Counted from the first letter of the stretch, positions 6,110 through 14,744 are shown. The stretch is 16,166 nt of DNA from an uncultured Clostridia bacterium (GCA_947254895.1 CAMYEY010000026.1:1-16166); one strand, 5' to 3'. Notes: generated by a model from the letters alone, not told the origin. Made by a program: numbers and translations.

Positions 6110-6138
6110 TATGATAAGATGTATTTACATACTGTAAA
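6110..6138 (+). promoter_or_regulatory. Putative gntR promoter -10 and overlapping operator
   Basis: A perfect inverted repeat TTTACA-TAC-TGTAAA occupies 6124-6138. It lies nine bases after a good -10 hexamer TATGAT (6110-6115) and so would span the transcription start. The -35 is poor. GntR-family proteins often repress their own gene through such palindromes, so this is a candidate autoregulatory operator. The repeat is visible; its binding partner is inferred. The rest of 6008-6165 shows nothing I can name. Confidence 0.5.
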
Positions 6139-6165
6139 AGATGAAAATTAATTGGAGATAAGACG

Positions 6166-6894
6166 ATGAGACTAGATAAACATAGCAGCATTCCCCTTTA
6201 CGCCCAGTTACGAGAAGTCTTGGTAGAGGACATACAAGATGGCTATTACAAGCCCGGTGACAGGATCCCGTCTGAGCTTGACCTCTGTAAGGAGCATGAC
6301 TTGAGCCGGCCAACGGTCAGACAGGCCATCTCCGACCTGGTTGCCGATGGGGTCTTGGTGATTGAAAAAGGCAAGGGGACTTATGTCGCTTCTGAACCGG
6401 AGAGATTGCTGATCGAGCATTTCAACGCCCTGACTTTTTCTTTCCTGAATTTTGATACTTATGAGGGGGTCGGCCTTAAGCCGGTTAAGCTGGTTGAGCC
6501 TGACCCGGAATTAGACCGCCTCTTTAAATTTCCTGCTAATAAGCCCCATCCCGGTTATTGGTTAGCCGAGTGGCCCATGAAGATTGATGATGTAATCTTG
6601 GGTACTTGTGCATCTTATATTCCTGTCCAGATGTTTCCTGAGCTGGGCCAGAGCATAGCAGCAGGTAAGAGGATGGTTGATATTAAATCTAACAAGTATG
6701 CCATGCTACCTCAAAAAGGGAGCCTCAAGATCCTATCCAGACCTGCTAAAAACAGGGAGGCTAAGAACCTGAACATAGCTAAGAGGACCTTTATCCTAGC
6801 AATCGAGGGCCCCCTCTATGCCAGGAATGGCCATGTTTGTGAGGTTTTAAAGGTTGCCTTGCGGCCGGACCTGGTTCAATTAGAACTTAACTAG
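6166..6894 (+). CDS. GntR family transcriptional regulator, HutC/UTRA type
   Basis: A 242-residue one-component regulator. Residues 1-75 are a GntR winged helix: IPLYAQLREVLVEDI, then PGDRIPSELDLCKEHDLSR and the recognition helix TVRQAISDLVADG, with the wing KGKGTYV. Residues ~95-240 resemble the UTRA ligand-binding fold of the HutC subfamily (late segments FILAIEGPLYARNGHVCEV). The ligand cannot be read. GGAG at 6153-6156 precedes the ATG by nine bases. Upstream is a perfect palindrome suited to autoregulation. Downstream, after 68 bases, come a cysteine desulfurase, thiI, glyA and rarA, none of which is an obvious catabolic target. It may control only itself, or unlinked genes such as the glycosidase. 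Confidence 0.88.
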   Translation: MRLDKHSSIPLYAQLREVLVEDIQDGYYKPGDRIPSELDLCKEHDLSRPTVRQAISDLVADGVLVIEKGKGTYVASEPERLLIEHFNALTFSFLNFDTYEGVGLKPVKLVEPDPELDRLFKFPANKPHPGYWLAEWPMKIDDVILGTCASYIPVQMFPELGQSIAAGKRMVDIKSNKYAMLPQKGSLKILSRPAKNREAKNLNIAKRTFILAIEGPLYARNGHVCEVLKVALRPDLVQLELN

Positions 6895-6962
6895 AAACGA
6901 GCTTGGCTGGGTCCAAGGAGACCCGAACAAGATAAAAAAGCTTAAGCAATTGAGGTAGAGAC

Positions 6963-8105
6963 TTGCTTTATTTTGACCATACAGCTACCGGCTTGATCGA
7001 CCGGGAAGTGGTAGATTTCTACGCCGAACAACTTATCCGTAATAATTATAACCCCGCTGCCCGTTACCCTGCTGCCTTTGAGGCAGCGGAATCTATCAGA
7101 GAGTCTAAGAGACAGATGGCGGAAATTTTGTCCTGTCAGCCGGAAGAACTCCTGATAACCTCAGGTGCTACGGAATCTATTAATACGGCCTTGAAGGGGA
7201 TAGCCTATGCCCCCAATCCGAAAAATCGGAGAATTTTAACCAGCCCCCTGGAACATCCTGCGACAAATGCAAGCCTTAGATTTCTCGTCGACCAGCTCGA
7301 CTACCAGGTGGACTACCTGAAAGTTGATAGTCAGGGCAAGGTTGATCTTGAACATTTGGCTGCTTGCCTTAGGCAGAACTCTTATGACCTCTTGACTATT
7401 ATTCAGGTGAATAATGTCTTGGGTTCAGTCAACCCCATCGAGGAAATCGTTAAACTTAAAAATCAGATCCAGCCGGGGCTCCCTATCCATATTGATGCTG
7501 TTCAAAGCCTTGGCAAGATCCCTCTTTGCCTGAATCAACTCGGCCCAAACCTGGCCTCTTTCTCTCTCCATAAAATTGGCAGTCCGAAGGGGATCGGCCT
7601 CCTCTACCTGGCCCGGGGGACCCGGATTGAGAGCCTGATCCATGGCGGCGGCCAGCAGTCCGGCCTTAGGTCCGGTACGGAAAATCCGGCCCTGGTTGCA
7701 ACAGCTGCCTTTTGTCTAAAGAGGTTGGCCCAAAATTTTGAGCGTGATTTGGCTACTGTAACCCAACTCAAAAGCTATCTCTTAAACCGGCTTGGAGCCG
7801 CAAAGGTCAACTACACCTTGCTTTCACCGGAGGATGGAGTTCCTCACATATTGTCAATCTGTTTTCCGGGACTTAGGGCAGAAAGCCTACTTAATGTTTT
7901 AGCCAGTTGGGGAATTGCCCTATCCATAGGTTCAGCTTGTTCGTCCAAGAAGTCTGAACAAAATCCTGTCCTCAAAGCCTTAAAGTTGCCGTCTCAAATG
8001 GATCGACACATTTTACGGATTAGCCTTGATCCGACAAATAGTGAAGAAGAAATTGACGAATTAGTCCAAAAGATCAGCCAGGCACTTGCTAAATACGCCC
8101 TATAA
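6963..8105 (+). CDS. nifZ: Cysteine desulfurase, NifS/NifZ type (TTG start)
   Basis: A pyridoxal-phosphate enzyme that moves sulfur from cysteine to its own active-site cysteine as a persulfide, releasing alanine. In the 380-residue product the key residues are present: His98 (SPLEHPA), Asp178 and Gln181 (HIDAVQ), the PLP Lys204 in SLHKIGSPKG, and the persulfide Cys326 in SIGSACSSKK. The start is TTG at 6963, six bases after GAGGT (6952-6956), giving LYFDHTATG, the normal N-terminus. Its immediate partner downstream is thiI, as for nifZ-thiI in B. subtilis, so its likely acceptor is ThiI for tRNA 4-thiouridine rather than a general Fe-S scaffold. No iscU/sufU is nearby. The gene symbol rests on this context. 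Confidence 0.9.
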   Translation: MLYFDHTATGLIDREVVDFYAEQLIRNNYNPAARYPAAFEAAESIRESKRQMAEILSCQPEELLITSGATESINTALKGIAYAPNPKNRRILTSPLEHPATNASLRFLVDQLDYQVDYLKVDSQGKVDLEHLAACLRQNSYDLLTIIQVNNVLGSVNPIEEIVKLKNQIQPGLPIHIDAVQSLGKIPLCLNQLGPNLASFSLHKIGSPKGIGLLYLARGTRIESLIHGGGQQSGLRSGTENPALVATAAFCLKRLAQNFERDLATVTQLKSYLLNRLGAAKVNYTLLSPEDGVPHILSICFPGLRAESLLNVLASWGIALSIGSACSSKKSEQNPVLKALKLPSQMDRHILRISLDPTNSEEEIDELVQKISQALAKYAL

Positions 8106-8147
8106 TCGTTACACTTGAGGTCAACAAGATTTGAAAGTTGAGAAAAG

Positions 8148-9338
8148 ATGGTTGACTATCAAGAACTGGTCTTGGTTAGGCTAGGCGAAATTGCCCTCAA
8201 GGGGCAAAATCGCAACAGCTTTATCAAGCGCCTTATTAAAAATATGAAGTACCGCCTGCGTGACCTACCGGGTCTAAAACTCTATCAGGACCAATCCAGG
8301 GTTTATATCGAAAACCGGGAAGGGGAGACCCAAGCGTTTCCGAGAGATAGGGTTTTAGCCGGCATTAAGGATGTCTTTGGCTATGTTTCAGCTAGCCCGG
8401 TCAGGCGTTTTCCCAGCCAGGAAGATGAGCTCTTTGAACAAGTGAAGGTCTATTGTCAGGAGCTTTTTGCTGATGGACAAAAGCATAGCTTTAAGTTTGA
8501 AACTCGGCGGATAAATAAAAATTTCCCTTTGAACTCTTATGAGCTTAATAGCCGTCTGGGAGCCCTCGTCCTCGATACTTACCCGGACCAGGCCCGGGTA
8601 GACGTCCATAATCCGGACCTTGAAATCCGGCTGGAAATTAGGGAAGATACTTACCTTTACCACCAAGTTCAGCCTGCCCACAAGGGCCTGCCTGTAGGTA
8701 CGGCCGGTAAGGGTCTCCTCCTCTTGTCGGGAGGCATTGATAGTCCAGTAGCCGGTTTCCTTATGGCTTCGCGCGGCCTGCAGCTAGATGGGATATACTT
8801 TCACACTTTCCCTTATACCAGTGATCAGGCTAAGCAAAAGGTGGTTGACCTGGCTAAGAGAATTTCAGATTTTTCCGGCCGCTTTAGGCTACATGTGGTG
8901 GATTTTACCGATATCCAGTTGGAACTCAATAGCAAGGTAAAGGCAGAGATGCTGACGGTTATCATGCGGCGGACAATGATTCGGATAGCTGATAAATTGG
9001 CAGCCCGTGAAGGGATTCCCTGCCTGATTACAGGAGAAAGCCTGGGTCAAGTTGCCAGTCAAACTGTTGAGGCTCTTGCTTGTACTAACGAGGTTAGTCG
9101 GCGACCTATTTTTAGACCCCTGATAGGGACTGATAAAAATGACACCATTAAACTTGCTAGAGATATCGCCACTTATGATACTTCAATTCTTCCCTATGAG
9201 GATTGCTGTACGGTTTTTGTGGCCAAGCATCCCAAGATTAAACCGACTCATAAGGACTGCCTTAGGGCAGAAGCCGGTTTAGACCTTGATGGCTTGGTCG
9301 AACAAGGACTAAGTAAAATCGAAGAATTTATTCTTTAA
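8148..9338 (+). CDS. thiI: tRNA 4-thiouridine synthase ThiI (rhodanese-less form)
   Basis: ThiI adenylates U8 of tRNA and replaces its oxygen with sulfur, giving the near-UV sensor base s4U. The 396-residue protein has an N-terminal ferredoxin-like region (ELVLVRLGEIALKGQNR), a THUMP domain to about residue 170, and a PP-loop ATPase starting LPVGTAGKGLLLLSGGIDSP with SGGIDS at 194-199. ITGESLGQVASQT follows later. It ends soon after EDCCTVFVAKHPKIKP and lacks the C-terminal rhodanese domain of the E. coli enzyme, as is usual in Bacillota. Sulfur would come straight from the adjacent cysteine desulfurase, 42 bases upstream. The ribosome binding site is weak (GAGAAAAG), which fits coupling to the upstream gene. 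Confidence 0.95.
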   Translation: MVDYQELVLVRLGEIALKGQNRNSFIKRLIKNMKYRLRDLPGLKLYQDQSRVYIENREGETQAFPRDRVLAGIKDVFGYVSASPVRRFPSQEDELFEQVKVYCQELFADGQKHSFKFETRRINKNFPLNSYELNSRLGALVLDTYPDQARVDVHNPDLEIRLEIREDTYLYHQVQPAHKGLPVGTAGKGLLLLSGGIDSPVAGFLMASRGLQLDGIYFHTFPYTSDQAKQKVVDLAKRISDFSGRFRLHVVDFTDIQLELNSKVKAEMLTVIMRRTMIRIADKLAAREGIPCLITGESLGQVASQTVEALACTNEVSRRPIFRPLIGTDKNDTIKLARDIATYDTSILPYEDCCTVFVAKHPKIKPTHKDCLRAEAGLDLDGLVEQGLSKIEEFIL

Positions 9339-9403
9339 CCATAGGCCGAGGCTAGTCCTTACAGCCTTTAGACCGGTTAACTTAATATTTGGGAGGTAGT
9401 AGG

Positions 9404-10651
9404 ATGGTTTATCAAGCTATTCACGAACAAGATCCACAGATTTATGCAGCTATTATGGGGGAATTGACCCGACAGCAGGACCACCTGGAGCTTATTGCTT
9501 CAGAAAACTTTGTCAGCCAGGCAGTCTTGGAGGCCCAAGGTTCAGTTTTGACCAATAAGTATGCTGAGGGTTATCCCGGTCGGCGCTACTATGGTGGTTG
9601 TCAGTATGTAGATGTAGTTGAACAGCTGGCTATCGATCGGGCAAAAGAGCTCTTTGGGGCAGACCATGTCAATGTTCAGCCACATTCCGGTGCCCAGGCC
9701 AATACAGCCGTCTTCTTTGCTGTGCTCAATCCGGGTGACCGCATTTTAGGGATGGACCTCAACCACGGTGGCCACCTTACACATGGCATGAAGATTAATA
9801 TTTCGGGTAAGTATTTTGATGCCCATGCCTATCAAGTTGAAGCCGATAGCTGTCAACTAGACTATGACCATGTTCTGGACCGGGCTAAAGAGGTTAAACC
9901 CAAGCTCATTATAGCTGGTGCTTCAGCCTACCCCCGTAAACTTGATTTTGCTAAATTTAGGGAAATTGCAGATGCTGTCGGGGCCTACCTTATGGTGGAT
10001 ATGGCCCATATCGCCGGTCTGGTTGCAGCCGGTTACCATATGAATCCAATACCTTATGCTGACTTTGTTACTACCACAACCCATAAGACCCTCAGGGGCC
10101 CTAGGGGAGGTATGATTTTCTGCCGTGAAGAGTATGCTAAAAAGATCAATTCGGCAGTTTTTCCGGGCAGTCAGGGAGGACCTCTGGAACATGTGATTGC
10201 GGCCAAAGCGATAGCCCTGGGCGAGGCCCTCAAGCCTGAATTTAAAGATTATGCAGGCCAGATTATTAAGAATGCTAAAACTCTGGCGGCTGAACTTAAG
10301 GCAAAAGGGGTAAAGCTGGTAACTGGGGGGACAGATAACCACTTAATCCTGGTAGACCTCAGGGGAACAGGGATCAGCGGTAAGGAACTTGAATCCAGAC
10401 TGGACTCTGTCAAAATTACAACAAATAAAAATGCTATCCCCTTTGATGAGGAGAAGCCGACTATAACATCCGGACTCAGACTAGGGACCCCGGCTCTGAC
10501 CAGCCGAGGTCTGGTTGAGGCAGATATGCAAGAGATAGCCGACCTGATTGCTATGGCTATATTTGATTTTGACCGCCACGAGGCAGAGATTACCGACCGG
10601 GTAGGCCGGCTATGCCGCCGTTACCCCCTCTATCAAAGCTTACAGGATTAG
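9404..10651 (+). CDS. glyA: Serine hydroxymethyltransferase
   Basis: GlyA converts serine and tetrahydrofolate to glycine and 5,10-methylene-tetrahydrofolate, the main source of one-carbon units for purines, thymidylate and methionine. The product is 415 residues from the ATG at 9404, chosen because GGGAGG (9391-9396) stands seven bases before it; an in-frame TTG at 9389 would overlap that site. Signatures are HLELIASENFVSQAVLEAQGS truncated here to its core LIASENF, the NKYAEGYPGRRYYGG stretch, QPHSGAQAN, VDMAHIAGL and the PLP lysine in TTTTHKTLRGPRGG (about Lys228). Length equals the usual Bacillota enzyme. It follows thiI after 65 bases without a visible terminator and precedes rarA by 37 bases. 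Confidence 0.97.
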   Translation: MVYQAIHEQDPQIYAAIMGELTRQQDHLELIASENFVSQAVLEAQGSVLTNKYAEGYPGRRYYGGCQYVDVVEQLAIDRAKELFGADHVNVQPHSGAQANTAVFFAVLNPGDRILGMDLNHGGHLTHGMKINISGKYFDAHAYQVEADSCQLDYDHVLDRAKEVKPKLIIAGASAYPRKLDFAKFREIADAVGAYLMVDMAHIAGLVAAGYHMNPIPYADFVTTTTHKTLRGPRGGMIFCREEYAKKINSAVFPGSQGGPLEHVIAAKAIALGEALKPEFKDYAGQIIKNAKTLAAELKAKGVKLVTGGTDNHLILVDLRGTGISGKELESRLDSVKITTNKNAIPFDEEKPTITSGLRLGTPALTSRGLVEADMQEIADLIAMAIFDFDRHEAEITDRVGRLCRRYPLYQSLQD

Positions 10652-10688
10652 GCAAAAGTTACTTTAGGGCTGAGAAAAGAGGCAGAGT

Positions 10689-11987
10689 GTGCAAGTAAAG
10701 CAACCCTTGGCTTATAGGATGGCTCCCCAAAGCTTGGCAGACTATGTCGGCCAAGATCATATCTTGGGTCCGGGCAAGATGCTGAGGCGGATGATTGAAG
10801 CGGATAGGATGAGTTCTATCATCCTCTTCGGGCCTCCCGGTACAGGCAAAACCAGTCTGGCCCGAGTGATTGCCAAGACGAGTAACATTCCCTTTAAAAA
10901 ACTTAATGCCGTCACTTCCGGGGTCAAGGACATCAAAGCTGTCATTGAGGAGACCCAAAACCATATCCTCAATCCGGCAGGCCGAACCTTGCTCTTTATC
11001 GATGAAATTCACCGTTTTAACAAGGCCCAGCAGGATGCTCTTTTACCCCAAGTGGAGGATGGGACACTTATCTTAATCGGAGCGACCACGGAAAACCCCT
11101 ATTTTGAAGTCAATAAAGCCTTGATTTCAAGATCGACGGTCTTTCAACTTAAGCCTTTGACCCAAGACAATATCAAGGAGATTATCCGCCAGGCTTTGAC
11201 AGACAGGGAGAGGGGTTACGGCCACTTATCGGTCGACTTGCAGGCTGATGCCCTGGACTTTATCGCTGACCTATCCGATGGTGATGCCCGGATTGCCCTT
11301 AGGGGGCTCGAGCTGGCTATCTTAACCGGCAAGGCCGATCAAGCAGGGAAACTGGTAATTGATCTTCCGACCATTAGGGACTGTATGCAGAAGAGGAGTC
11401 CGGCCTTTGATAAGGGGGGAGAGGCCCACTATGATACGATCTCTGCCCTGATTAAGTCTATGCGGGGAAGTCAGCCGGATGCGACCCTCTTTTACTTGGC
11501 TAGAGCCATCCAGGGGGGCGAAGATGTTGAGTTTTTGGCTAGGCGGATCGTGATTTGTGCGGCTGAAGATGTTGGTCTGGCAAATCCACAGATGTTACCT
11601 ATAGCAGTCGCAGCCTATCAAGCTGTCAAGATGATCGGTTTACCTGAAGCCAGAATTATTTTAGCTGAGGCGGCCTTAGCAGTTGCCACTTCACCCAAAT
11701 CAAATGCTGCCTATAAGGGAATAGACCAGGCCCTTGCTGATGTTCGGCAAAAAAGGACAGGGGATATCCCTTACCAATTGCGCAATGCTCCAATTGATGA
11801 GATGACAAAGCTTGGCTATTCTGAAGGCTATAAGTATGCCCACGACTACCCCTACCACTATGCCAAAATGCAGTTTTTACCGGCTGAAGTTAAGGATGCA
11901 GTCTATTATGAGCCAACGGAAATGGGCTATGAAGCTAAGATAAAAAAATGGTTGGAATTTTTGAAGCAATTGGATAAAGGACTATAA
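10689..11987 (+). CDS. rarA: Replication-associated recombination protein RarA/MgsA (AAA+ ATPase), GTG start
   Basis: RarA is a clamp-loader-like AAA+ ATPase, related to eukaryotic WRNIP1, that acts at stalled forks with SSB and influences recombination. The 432-residue product starts at GTG (10689) and has PLAYRMAPQSLADYVGQDHIL, Walker A GPPGTGKTS (48-56), Walker B LLFIDE (101-106), sensor 1 GATTENP (131-137) and the sensor 2 segment SDGDARIALRGLE. The MgsA C-terminal tetramerisation region follows, with GSQPDATLFYLARAIQGGED and RIVICAAEDVGLANP. The start is judged by family alignment; the ribosome binding site (AGAGGC) is only moderate. It follows glyA by 37 bases and is likely the last gene of the gntR-to-rarA stretch. 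A promoter for the next gene overlaps its stop codon. Confidence 0.96.
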   Translation: MQVKQPLAYRMAPQSLADYVGQDHILGPGKMLRRMIEADRMSSIILFGPPGTGKTSLARVIAKTSNIPFKKLNAVTSGVKDIKAVIEETQNHILNPAGRTLLFIDEIHRFNKAQQDALLPQVEDGTLILIGATTENPYFEVNKALISRSTVFQLKPLTQDNIKEIIRQALTDRERGYGHLSVDLQADALDFIADLSDGDARIALRGLELAILTGKADQAGKLVIDLPTIRDCMQKRSPAFDKGGEAHYDTISALIKSMRGSQPDATLFYLARAIQGGEDVEFLARRIVICAAEDVGLANPQMLPIAVAAYQAVKMIGLPEARIILAEAALAVATSPKSNAAYKGIDQALADVRQKRTGDIPYQLRNAPIDEMTKLGYSEGYKYAHDYPYHYAKMQFLPAEVKDAVYYEPTEMGYEAKIKKWLEFLKQLDKGL

Positions 11988-11988
11988 T
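11961..11988 (+). promoter_or_regulatory. Promoter for the M18 aminopeptidase gene
   Basis: TTGAAG (11961-11966) and a perfect TATAAT (11983-11988) are separated by 16 bases. The -10 overlaps the rarA stop codon. Transcription would start near 11995, leaving about 50 bases of leader before the ATG at 12044. Confidence 0.55.
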
Positions 11989-12000
11989 AATTAGCAGCTA

Positions 12001-12028
12001 AAATTAGATACTAGAAATTAGATATTAG
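12001..12028 (+). repeat. Tandem 14-bp repeat in the aminopeptidase leader
   Basis: AAATTAGATACTAG (12001-12014) is followed directly by AAATTAGATATTAG (12015-12028), two copies differing at one base. They end next to the AAAGG at 12029-12033 that serves as ribosome binding site. This is probably a simple slippage duplication, though its position could affect leader folding. Confidence 0.8.
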
Positions 12029-12043
12029 AAAGGTATTTTTCAC

Positions 12044-13462
12044 ATGAAAAAACAAAGCCAAGGAGAACAATTAAAAGCACAATTATTTAAACAAAAAATT
12101 AACCGTTGGGACACACAGGCAGCGGATTTGGAGACTATCTTTGCCTTTGCTGATGACTATAAAAAAGCCTTAGACTATGGAAAAACGGAACGCCGCTTTA
12201 TTGATCTGGCGGTCCAAGGTTTAACTGCAGCCGGCTTTCAGGATATCAGTAAATTTAACAGGCTTAAGGCAGGTGATAAGGTCTTTCTGACCATGCATGA
12301 TAAAAGCTTAATCGCTGCCGTGATTGGCCAAAAAGAGCCCCGGGAAGGCTGGCAGATTGTGGGTTCCCACGTCGACTCCCCCCGTTTAGACCTTAAGCCC
12401 AATCCTCTTATGGAAGATACTGAGCTTGTTTATTTCAAGACTCACTATTATGGGGGGATCAAAAAATACCAGTGGCTATCGACCGCTCTAGCGATACATG
12501 GCATTGTTTACCTAGCTGACGGAAGCAAACAGGAGATTAATATTGGTGAGTCTGAGGATGATCCGGTCTTTACAATCACTGACCTCTTACCTCATTTAGA
12601 TAAACATCTCAGAGATAAAAAGATGACTCAATTTGTCGATCCGGAAAAGATGAACCTCCTTATCGGCAGCATACCTTATCCGGAAAAAGACCTGTCTGAC
12701 CGCTTTAAACTGGCGATCTTGGCCCTCCTACATGACCGTTATGGCATTAGGGAAGTAGACTTCCACCGGGCAGAAATTGAAGTTGTTCCGGCACAAAAGG
12801 CTCGTGATGTAGGCCTAGATCGTTCTCTTATCGGTGCTTATGGCCAAGATGACCGTGTCTGTGCCTATACCTCACTTAGGGCTCTTTCTGAAGTTGAAAA
12901 TCCGGAGCGGACAGCTGCTATTCTTTTGGTCGATAAGGAAGAGATAGGTAGTGATGGCAATACGGGGGCCCAGTCTTCGGCTTTTCAGTACAAGTTTAAC
13001 CTGCTTCATGAAATGATCTTAGGCCGAGAACCTGGCCAGGCGGAACTCGCTGAATTTTACCTCAACAGCAACCTTCTTTCATCTGACGTATGCAATGCCT
13101 ATGACCCCTCTTATGCAGAGGTTTCCGACCCCTTGAATAGTTGCTATCTCAATTGTGGTATTGGGCTAAACAAGTATACCGGGGCAGGCGGCAAGGTTTC
13201 TACAAACGATAGTCATGCTGAATTCTTAGCTTATGTGACTGGTTTGTTTGACCAAGCAGATGTGCCTTATCAAATTTGCGAGTTAGGCAAGGTCGATTGG
13301 GGTGGTGGTGGAACCATTGCTAAATACTTTGCCAAGACCGGTATGAATGTGATCGATTCGGGTGTCGGTGTTTTAGCCATGCACTCCTGTTTTGAAGTTA
13401 CGGCCAAACTGGATGTTTATAACGCATACAGGGCCTATCGGACATTTTTAAAGGAAGCTTAG
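12044..13462 (+). CDS. M18 family metalloaminopeptidase (aminopeptidase I)
   Basis: A cytosolic two-zinc aminopeptidase of family M18, which removes N-terminal residues (often acidic or neutral) from peptides. The 472-residue product carries the expected metal and catalytic groups: GSHVDSPRLDLKP (107-119) with His109 and Asp111, QDD (268-270) with the bridging Asp270, DKEEIGSDGNTG with Glu299/Glu300, THE-like NDSHAEF (388-394), and the final ligand His447 in AMHSCFEV. Length matches bacterial M18 members. Start chosen from the ATG with AAAGG ten bases upstream; no signal peptide is seen. A promoter overlapping the rarA stop serves it, and the PfoR-like membrane protein follows after 20 bases. 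Substrate preference cannot be told from sequence. Confidence 0.94.
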   Translation: MKKQSQGEQLKAQLFKQKINRWDTQAADLETIFAFADDYKKALDYGKTERRFIDLAVQGLTAAGFQDISKFNRLKAGDKVFLTMHDKSLIAAVIGQKEPREGWQIVGSHVDSPRLDLKPNPLMEDTELVYFKTHYYGGIKKYQWLSTALAIHGIVYLADGSKQEINIGESEDDPVFTITDLLPHLDKHLRDKKMTQFVDPEKMNLLIGSIPYPEKDLSDRFKLAILALLHDRYGIREVDFHRAEIEVVPAQKARDVGLDRSLIGAYGQDDRVCAYTSLRALSEVENPERTAAILLVDKEEIGSDGNTGAQSSAFQYKFNLLHEMILGREPGQAELAEFYLNSNLLSSDVCNAYDPSYAEVSDPLNSCYLNCGIGLNKYTGAGGKVSTNDSHAEFLAYVTGLFDQADVPYQICELGKVDWGGGGTIAKYFAKTGMNVIDSGVGVLAMHSCFEVTAKLDVYNAYRAYRTFLKEA

Positions 13463-13482
13463 TTTAGGATGGATATACCTGT

Positions 13483-14739
13483 ATGAAAAACGAAGAAAAG
13501 AATAAAGTGACACAAGCCGCCAAAGATGACACTTTTTACCAAAAAACTTTATTGGAGGCTGACACCAAACCTGCTAGGGAAGGTGATGAACCTCTCTTGA
13601 GGGAGTCCTTGTTGGCTGAAAAAGAAGAAAAAAACCGGGAAACTGTTTCGGGTCTGCGTTCTTTCCTCAAACGGAAAAACATTGAGATTTCTTTTCAAAG
13701 ATATGCTGTTGATGCTTTAGGGGCGATGGCTCTTGGGCTTTTTGCCTCCCTCTTAATTGGGACTATTGTCAACAGTTTAGCCGGACTGGTTGGGATTGAA
13801 AGCAGTTTAGGTAGCTGGTTGGCTCTGGCCGGTTCTTATGCCTCTAAGGCAACCGGCCCGGCCATGGCTGTGGCTATCGGCTATTCTCTTAAGGCGCCGG
13901 CACTAGTCCTTTTTACACTGGCGGGTGTCGGTCTGGCGGCCAATGATTTGGCTGGAGCCGGAGGACCTTTGGCTGTTTTGGTCGTTGCCCTCTTGGCTTG
14001 TGAATGTGGCAAATTGGTTTCCAAGACGACCAAGGTAGATATTCTGGTCACCCCCTTGGTTACCCTCTTAGTTGGTATCGGACTTGCCAGCAGCCTTGCT
14101 CCGGGTATCGGTCAATTAGCAACCAGCGTAGGCAATGCTATTGTCTGGGCTACCAACCAGCAGCCCCTCTTAATGGGTATCTTGGTTTCTGTCCTCATGG
14201 GGATTGCCCTGACCTTGCCGATCAGTTCGGCAGCTATAGCTGCGGCCTTTGGTTTAGTCGGCCTGGCTGGCGGTGCTGCCCATGCCGGTTGCTGTGCTCA
14301 AATGGTAGGCTTTGCTGTCATGTCTTATCCTGAAAATGGTCTGGGGGGCTTGGTCGCCCAAGGACTTGGCACCTCGATGCTTCAGATGCCTAATATAGTC
14401 AAAAATCCTAAAATATGGCTACCTCCTATTCTAGCTTCAGCTATTACAGGTCCTCTTTCGACCCTGGTGTTTAAGCTGGAAATGAACGGACCGCCTATTT
14501 CTTCCGGTATGGGTACTTCCGGCCTGGTTGGCCCCATAGGTCTTGTCACGGGTTGGTTTAATCCCTCAGAGGCCGCCTTGTCCTATGGGCTTGAAGGCCT
14601 TAAAGCCGGTGGTATGGATTACCTCAACCTTTTCCTGATCAGCTTTGTCCTCCCTGCCATCTTGACCTGGATTTTTGCCAGGGTCTTCCGTAAGCTTGGT
14701 TGGATCAAGGCAAAGGATCTCAAGCTCAATTTGGGTTAG
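13483..14739 (+). CDS. PfoR-like PTS_EIIC_2 family membrane protein with charged N-terminal extension
   Basis: A 418-residue polytopic membrane protein. Residues ~1-65 are hydrophilic and rich in Lys, Glu and Asp. The family core then begins at FLKRKNIEISFQRYAVDALG and has about eight to ten hydrophobic segments between 80 and 400, including KTTKVDILVTPL (181-192), HAGCCAQMVGFAV (267-279) and NGPPISSGMGTSGLVGP (335-351). This matches the PTS_EIIC_2 group, which includes Clostridium perfringens PfoR. True sugar transport is uncertain: no EIIA, EIIB, HPr or sugar enzyme is nearby. Members usually start close to FLKRKN, so the extension is odd; no alternative start lies near the core. TAGGATGG ten bases before the ATG is a modest ribosome binding site. 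It may belong with the upstream aminopeptidase. Confidence 0.82.
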   Translation: MKNEEKNKVTQAAKDDTFYQKTLLEADTKPAREGDEPLLRESLLAEKEEKNRETVSGLRSFLKRKNIEISFQRYAVDALGAMALGLFASLLIGTIVNSLAGLVGIESSLGSWLALAGSYASKATGPAMAVAIGYSLKAPALVLFTLAGVGLAANDLAGAGGPLAVLVVALLACECGKLVSKTTKVDILVTPLVTLLVGIGLASSLAPGIGQLATSVGNAIVWATNQQPLLMGILVSVLMGIALTLPISSAAIAAAFGLVGLAGGAAHAGCCAQMVGFAVMSYPENGLGGLVAQGLGTSMLQMPNIVKNPKIWLPPILASAITGPLSTLVFKLEMNGPPISSGMGTSGLVGPIGLVTGWFNPSEAALSYGLEGLKAGGMDYLNLFLISFVLPAILTWIFARVFRKLGWIKAKDLKLNLG

Positions 14740-14744
14740 GGGAT

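Noticed and set aside
6909..6924. GGGTC/GACCC hairpin between gntR and the desulfurase gene
   Set aside because: Only five base pairs and no T-tract; too small to call a regulatory element or terminator.
9389..9403. Upstream TTG start adding five residues to GlyA
   Set aside because: The TTG overlaps the GGGAGG that serves as ribosome binding site for the ATG at 9404, and the 415-residue product from 9404 matches the normal family length.
9923..10342. 139-codon open frame on the - strand opposite glyA
   Set aside because: It is antisense to highly conserved SHMT sequence; the composition of the product looks like a shadow with no family features.
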